The notes beneath the pieces were generated by a model. That model made no database searches. It was not told the origin of the DNA and saw only the letters and a program-made list of their open reading frames with translations. A DNA stretch of 9,894 bases, from positions 1-9,894 of the forward strand of contig JALHJD010000093.1 in NCBI GenBank assembly GCA_022837185.1, written 5' to 3'. Below are positions 7,354-9,894 of this stretch, piece after piece. The stretch is from Desulfobacteraceae bacterium. GTDB taxonomy: Bacteria; Desulfobacterota; Desulfobulbia; Desulfobulbales; Desulfobulbaceae. Made by a program: the position numbers and the translations under genes. Within the stretch, counting starts at the first letter, position 1, and each line of letters opens with the position of its first letter.

Positions 7354-7416
7354 AAGGACGTTGCCACTGACCCATTATATTTGCACGCCACCGATGATCA
7401 GCCCCGGACCTTGCCG

Positions 7417-8370
7417 ATGAATCAGCCCAAAGACAACGGGAACACCCAGGCCTATCCCGGCGCCGTCCCCATGGCCAGGATCGACGGCGGAGCAATCCGG
7501 CGTCTTCGGGAAAGCAAGGGGCTGACCCAGCTGTATCTGTCAACGGTGGTCGGGGTCACCACCGATACCATCTCCAGGTGGGAGAACCGGCGCTACCAGT
7601 CCATCAAACTTGAAAACGCCGAAAAACTTGCCCAGGCCCTGGAGATACCCCTGGAAGATATCCTGGACAAACATTGCGCCGAGGAAGCTCCGTTGGCGGA
7701 AGAGGAGAAGACCGCGGCCGGCACCCCCGCCCGCGGCGTCTCCCTGAAGTCCTGGCTCCTGCCTGCGGGGGCGGCCATCTTCCTGGCGGCAGCCCTGCTG
7801 GTCCTCCTGCTGGCCAAGGAACAGCCGCGCGGGACGGTGACCGCGGAACGGATCCTGCCGCCCCATGTTCCCCCCGGACAGACCTTTCCGGTGCTGATCC
7901 GTCTCCACCCTGCCGGCCCGGAGACGGTTTCCCTGATCATCAAGGAAACGATTCCCCCGGGCTGCAAGGCTCTGGGAGGCTCTCCCGCCGTCACCTCCCT
8001 TGACGCCAGGGAAAATACCCTGAAATGGATCGGCAGAACCGAGCCGGACAGGCCCATTCATGCCTATGTCTGCCAGGTGCCGGCCGCGGCTTCCCTGGGG
8101 GAAAAGCTTTTCTTTAACGGGGCGGTGACCATGAAGGAGGGCGGCGGCGACCAGCCCATAGGAGGAGCTTCGTCCCTGATTGTGGCCCCTTTTCACTGGG
8201 CCGACACCAACCGGGACAATACCATTGATGACGAGGAAATCCTGTCGGTCTACGAACAGTATGTCGACACCGAGGGTCTGGACGTTGACCAGGACCTGAT
8301 CGATTCCATCTGGGCCGGCTCCGGTTATGCCTGGGACGGGGAGCAGAAGCGCTATCTGGTGCTGGATTAG
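7417..8370 (+). CDS. Membrane-tethered XRE-type regulator with periplasmic domain and EF-hand-like loop
   Basis: The product is about 317 aa from the ATG at 7417. Residues about 22-84 are a Cro/C1-type helix-turn-helix (IRRLRESKGLTQLYL, then TTDTISRWENRR, then LAQALEIPLEDIL). A charged linker leads to one membrane segment at about 113-134 (WLLPAGAAIFLAAALLVLLLA). The rest should be periplasmic: a beta-rich domain with PPHVPPGQTFPV and IPPG, then D263-T-N-R-D-N-T-I-D-D-E-E274, which has the spacing of an EF-hand or dockerin calcium loop. This layout suggests a one-component regulator that senses a periplasmic state and acts on DNA from the membrane, as ToxR- or CadC-like proteins do with other DNA-binding domains. 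It lacks the features of RodZ. The start is uncertain: 7417 and 7471 both lack a good Shine-Dalgarno, and the frame open to 7213 looks non-coding. The next gene follows after 30 nt. Confidence 0.78.
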   Translation: MNQPKDNGNTQAYPGAVPMARIDGGAIRRLRESKGLTQLYLSTVVGVTTDTISRWENRRYQSIKLENAEKLAQALEIPLEDILDKHCAEEAPLAEEEKTAAGTPARGVSLKSWLLPAGAAIFLAAALLVLLLAKEQPRGTVTAERILPPHVPPGQTFPVLIRLHPAGPETVSLIIKETIPPGCKALGGSPAVTSLDARENTLKWIGRTEPDRPIHAYVCQVPAAASLGEKLFFNGAVTMKEGGGDQPIGGASSLIVAPFHWADTNRDNTIDDEEILSVYEQYVDTEGLDVDQDLIDSIWAGSGYAWDGEQKRYLVLD

Positions 8371-8400
8371 GAACAATCCGCAAGACGAGGAGGGTCGATA

Positions 8401-8838
8401 ATGATGAAGCAACTCAAGAGGGGATCAATGGCGGGAAGGAGAAAACACCGAATGTGGCTGGGCTGTTTCCTTTTCCTGCTCTGCATCCTGCCGGCAACCG
8501 GCAGCACCGCCGAGGACTCCGTAACCGCCCGCTTTCTGCGGCTGGGAGGATCGATCTTGGCGGTGGAAATCAATGTCGGCTCTCCGCCGCCTTCGTCCCT
8601 CATCCTGGTTCAGCACCTGCCGCCCGGCACCCGGCTGCTTGATTCGTCCCCGGCCGTCAACAACGTCAACGCCGAAAAAGGGGAGGCCAAATGGCTCCTG
8701 CACTCCATTTCGCCGGGCAGACTGGTCGTGGAAATGACCCTGGACCGGGCGGTCGGGGCGGATGAAGCAGCCGCCGAGATCCGCTTCAAACCCCTGAAAG
8801 GCGGGGGGATGGTCACCATTCCGGTGGTCAAGCCTTAA
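8401..8838 (+). CDS. Secreted protein sharing a domain segment with the upstream regulator
   Basis: The 145-residue product starts at the ATG at 8401, behind a strong GAGGAGGG (8387-8394). It has a basic N-terminus (MMKQLKRG, then RRKHR) and a hydrophobic core (about 18-34), with likely signal peptidase I cleavage after GSTA (residue 37). There is no lipobox. The mature part, about 108 aa, looks beta-rich. Residues about 66-102 align with about 171-206 of the upstream regulator: SLI, then PPG, SPAV, a Leu/Val-Asp/Asn-Ala step and KW in the same order and spacing. I do not recognise a named family for it. The short intergenic gap points to an operon, so this protein may bind, mimic or modulate the periplasmic part of the regulator. 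That is inference. Its 3' end converges with the ydbL-like gene, with 28 nt between stops and no clear terminator. Confidence 0.75.
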   Translation: MMKQLKRGSMAGRRKHRMWLGCFLFLLCILPATGSTAEDSVTARFLRLGGSILAVEINVGSPPPSSLILVQHLPPGTRLLDSSPAVNNVNAEKGEAKWLLHSISPGRLVVEMTLDRAVGADEAAAEIRFKPLKGGGMVTIPVVKP

Positions 8839-8866
8839 GGGCGCCACCCAAAGGGGAGATTCCAGG

Positions 8867-9250
8867 TCATTTCCGATACCAGGAACCGTCCCCCCTCTGG
8901 ACCCAGTGTCCGGGCCGGGCATTGGCGATAATCTTCTGGGCGGCCTTTCTGGATACCTGTTCTATGGATGTCCCTTCTCTGCTGGCAATCATACCGTTCA
9001 CCGTTCGCCGGTCCTGATTTTCAGCATTGACCACCCCGGCGTCTCCGGGGGATTGCTGCCGGAAATGCAGGTAGCCGTCGATGCCCTCGCCGACTATGCC
9101 CTGGTTTTTCAGAGCATCGATGGTCGGCTTGCGCTCCAGCATCCGGGACTTGAGGGCCTGCATATCCTGGGCGCAAACGGATGCGGCAAAAAGAAAAACC
9201 AAAGACAGGCAAAACAGCAGACAGCTGACCTTCGCATGTGGGCAACGCAT
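8867..9250 (-). CDS. ydbL: YdbL-like periplasmic protein (DUF1318)
   Basis: The 127-residue precursor starts at 9250, behind AAGGAGG at 9262-9256, which overlaps the stop of the preceding ynbE-like gene. A signal peptide (core CLLFCLSLVFLFAASVCA) is probably cleaved after A27. The mature part carries the DUF1318 hallmarks in order: ALKNQGIVGEGIDGYL, NAENQDRR, GTSIEQVSRKAAQKII, and the C-terminal GHWVQRGDGSWYRK, similar to the WVQ...GGWVKK end of this family. In Escherichia coli, ydbL sits with ydbH and ynbE, whose products form a bridge between the inner and outer membranes for lipid homeostasis. YdbL is thought to modulate it. The identical gene order here strengthens the call. The upstream in-frame extension to 9370 is only overlap with ynbE. 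Confidence 0.9.
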   Translation of the reverse strand: MRCPHAKVSCLLFCLSLVFLFAASVCAQDMQALKSRMLERKPTIDALKNQGIVGEGIDGYLHFRQQSPGDAGVVNAENQDRRTVNGMIASREGTSIEQVSRKAAQKIIANARPGHWVQRGDGSWYRK

Positions 9251-9260
9251 AACAGCCTCC

Positions 9261-9482
9261 TTATTTATCCTTTTCCTGCGCCTCTTGATCCGCGCCTTCG
9301 GCCGGTTCATCTCCATAGATGTCCCCGTAGAAATCATCCACCGCCTTCTGGACACGGACATTGACGTCAACGGTGATGTGGATCGGCTTGATTTCCACCG
9401 GTTTCATTTCCACCTCGTGACGGGTGCACCCGCCGAGGGCAACAAAACAGAACAGGATGAACGGAAGGGCGGCGCGCAACAT
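9261..9482 (-). CDS. ynbE: YnbE-like outer-membrane lipoprotein
   Basis: The 73-residue precursor starts at 9482, behind GGAGGT (9491-9486). The N-terminus MLRAALPFILFCFVALGGC is a lipoprotein signal with lipobox LGGC, so C19 would be lipidated. The residue after it is Thr, not Asp, which fits outer-membrane sorting. The following KPVEIKPIHITVDVNVRVQKAVDDF has the alternating strand pattern seen in YnbE, whose strands are thought to stack on the C-terminal end of YdbH. The tail is acidic (EPAEGADQEAQEKDK) and makes the protein somewhat longer than the E. coli version of about 60 aa. It lies 12 nt after ydbH and 10 nt before ydbL, in one operon. Confidence 0.88.
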   Translation of the reverse strand: MLRAALPFILFCFVALGGCTRHEVEMKPVEIKPIHITVDVNVRVQKAVDDFYGDIYGDEPAEGADQEAQEKDK

Positions 9483-9494
9483 GGGACCTCCATT

Positions 9495-9894
9495 TTACTT
9501 GGACTGAAGAAGAAACGGAATGAGTTGCGAATGATATAAAAACAGTTCATTGACGGGGACCCTGAAATTGACATCGAGCTTTATCGGTTGATCTATCCCG
9601 CCGGTTTCTCCATGGCGCAGGGGGACAAACATGTTCCGGTCCGCGTCGAACCGGAAGGGAAGCCTCTCCTTCGGTTTGCCGTCAATCTGCAGCATCAGCA
9701 GCAGGTTTTCCTCTTCGGAATTGACATATATCTTGGCCCAATTATACTCAAAATTGCCCAGGGCCGCACCTGCAAAATGAAGGGGCGTGAGCGGGGCCGC
9801 ATCCCGGGGGACATCCGTTTCCAGATACTCGCTTTGCCTGATCCGCAGACTGCCTGTCTCTCCCGGGGTCGTAAAGAGAAAGCCGTCATCGACA
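9495..9894 (-). CDS. ydbH: YdbH-like intermembrane bridge protein, C-terminal part (cut by right edge)
   Basis: The frame entering from the right edge on the minus strand runs 133 codons to TAA at 9497-9495. The 5' end is outside the window. The visible part starts VDDGFLFTTPGETGSLRI and contains ALGNFEYNWAKIYVNS, LLLMLQIDGKPKE, then GGIDQPIKLDVNFRVPVNELF. This matches the end of the YdbH domain: a D-F-x-Y segment, a strand of the form LxLxLxG, then GxPIxLxLNxxxP. Full-length YdbH is anchored in the inner membrane and spans the periplasm, where it moves lipid together with YnbE. It is followed directly by the ynbE- and ydbL-like genes. The short visible length limits certainty, but the operon order supports it strongly. 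Confidence 0.82.
   Translation of the reverse strand, partial: VDDGFLFTTPGETGSLRIRQSEYLETDVPRDAAPLTPLHFAGAALGNFEYNWAKIYVNSEEENLLLMLQIDGKPKERLPFRFDADRNMFVPLRHGETGGIDQPIKLDVNFRVPVNELFLYHSQLIPFLLQSK

Larger units (their letters stand above)
7095..7416. other. Divergent intergenic region between cytochrome c3 and the regulator
   Basis: These 322 bases hold no gene I can support. The long plus-strand frame starting at 7213 is open here, but its product before residue 69 resembles no protein family. The region contains inverted repeats at 7141-7155, 7201-7227 and 7228-7251, a possible promoter for the regulator at 7325-7353, and a 25-codon frame at 7343-7420. I found no convincing -35/-10 pair for the cytochrome gene on the minus strand. 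Confidence 0.6.

Noticed and set aside
7213..7416. N-terminal extension of the regulator to ATG 7213
   Set aside because: The added 68 residues show no domain or conserved pattern, overlap the inverted repeats, and the start has no well-placed ribosome binding site.
1..9894. CRISPR arrays, insertion sequences or toxin-antitoxin pairs
   Set aside because: I saw no regularly spaced repeats, no transposase motifs and no paired small genes of that type on either strand.

Overview
The window looks like a chromosomal segment from a Gram-negative, GC-rich, probably sulfate- or sulfur-metabolising bacterium. A Desulfobacterota lineage such as the Desulfobulbales is my best guess. The basis is a tetraheme class III cytochrome c3, several outer-membrane and periplasmic envelope genes, and a PLP-dependent cysteine synthase fused to a cysteinyl-tRNA synthetase-like protein. 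The taxonomic call is inference, because there is no rRNA or species marker here.

Layout, left to right. (1) 1-646, minus: the N-terminal part of a TolC-family outer membrane channel protein, cut by the left edge, with a good sigma70-type promoter and an inverted repeat in its leader. (2) 857-1318, plus: a DUF721/DciA-like protein. (3) 1443-3761, plus: one reading frame joining a complete cysteine synthase to a complete-length CysRS-like protein whose HIGH and KMSKS signatures are both altered. (4) 3851-3927, plus: tRNA-Arg(UCU) with its own promoter and a strong intrinsic terminator. (5) 4050-6650, plus: a large inner-membrane-anchored AsmA/YhdP-like protein. (6) 6663-7094, minus: tetraheme cytochrome c3. 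(7) 7095-7416: a divergent intergenic region with several inverted repeats. (8) 7417-8370 and 8401-8838, plus: a two-gene operon of a membrane-tethered XRE-type regulator with a periplasmic domain and an EF-hand-like loop, followed by a secreted protein sharing part of that domain. (9) 9894-8867, minus: a ydbH-ynbE-ydbL operon, with ydbH cut by the right edge.

Common themes. The envelope genes (TolC-like, AsmA/YhdP-like, YdbH-YnbE-YdbL) point to outer-membrane assembly and lipid transport between the membranes. Two different families of bridge-like lipid transport protein lie within 4 kb. The regulator, the secreted protein and the divergent cytochrome c3 form a small module that may sense a periplasmic condition, though no target is proven. 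The most unusual item is the cysteine synthase/CysRS-like fusion: its zinc site is intact, but its ATP-handling signatures are degenerate.
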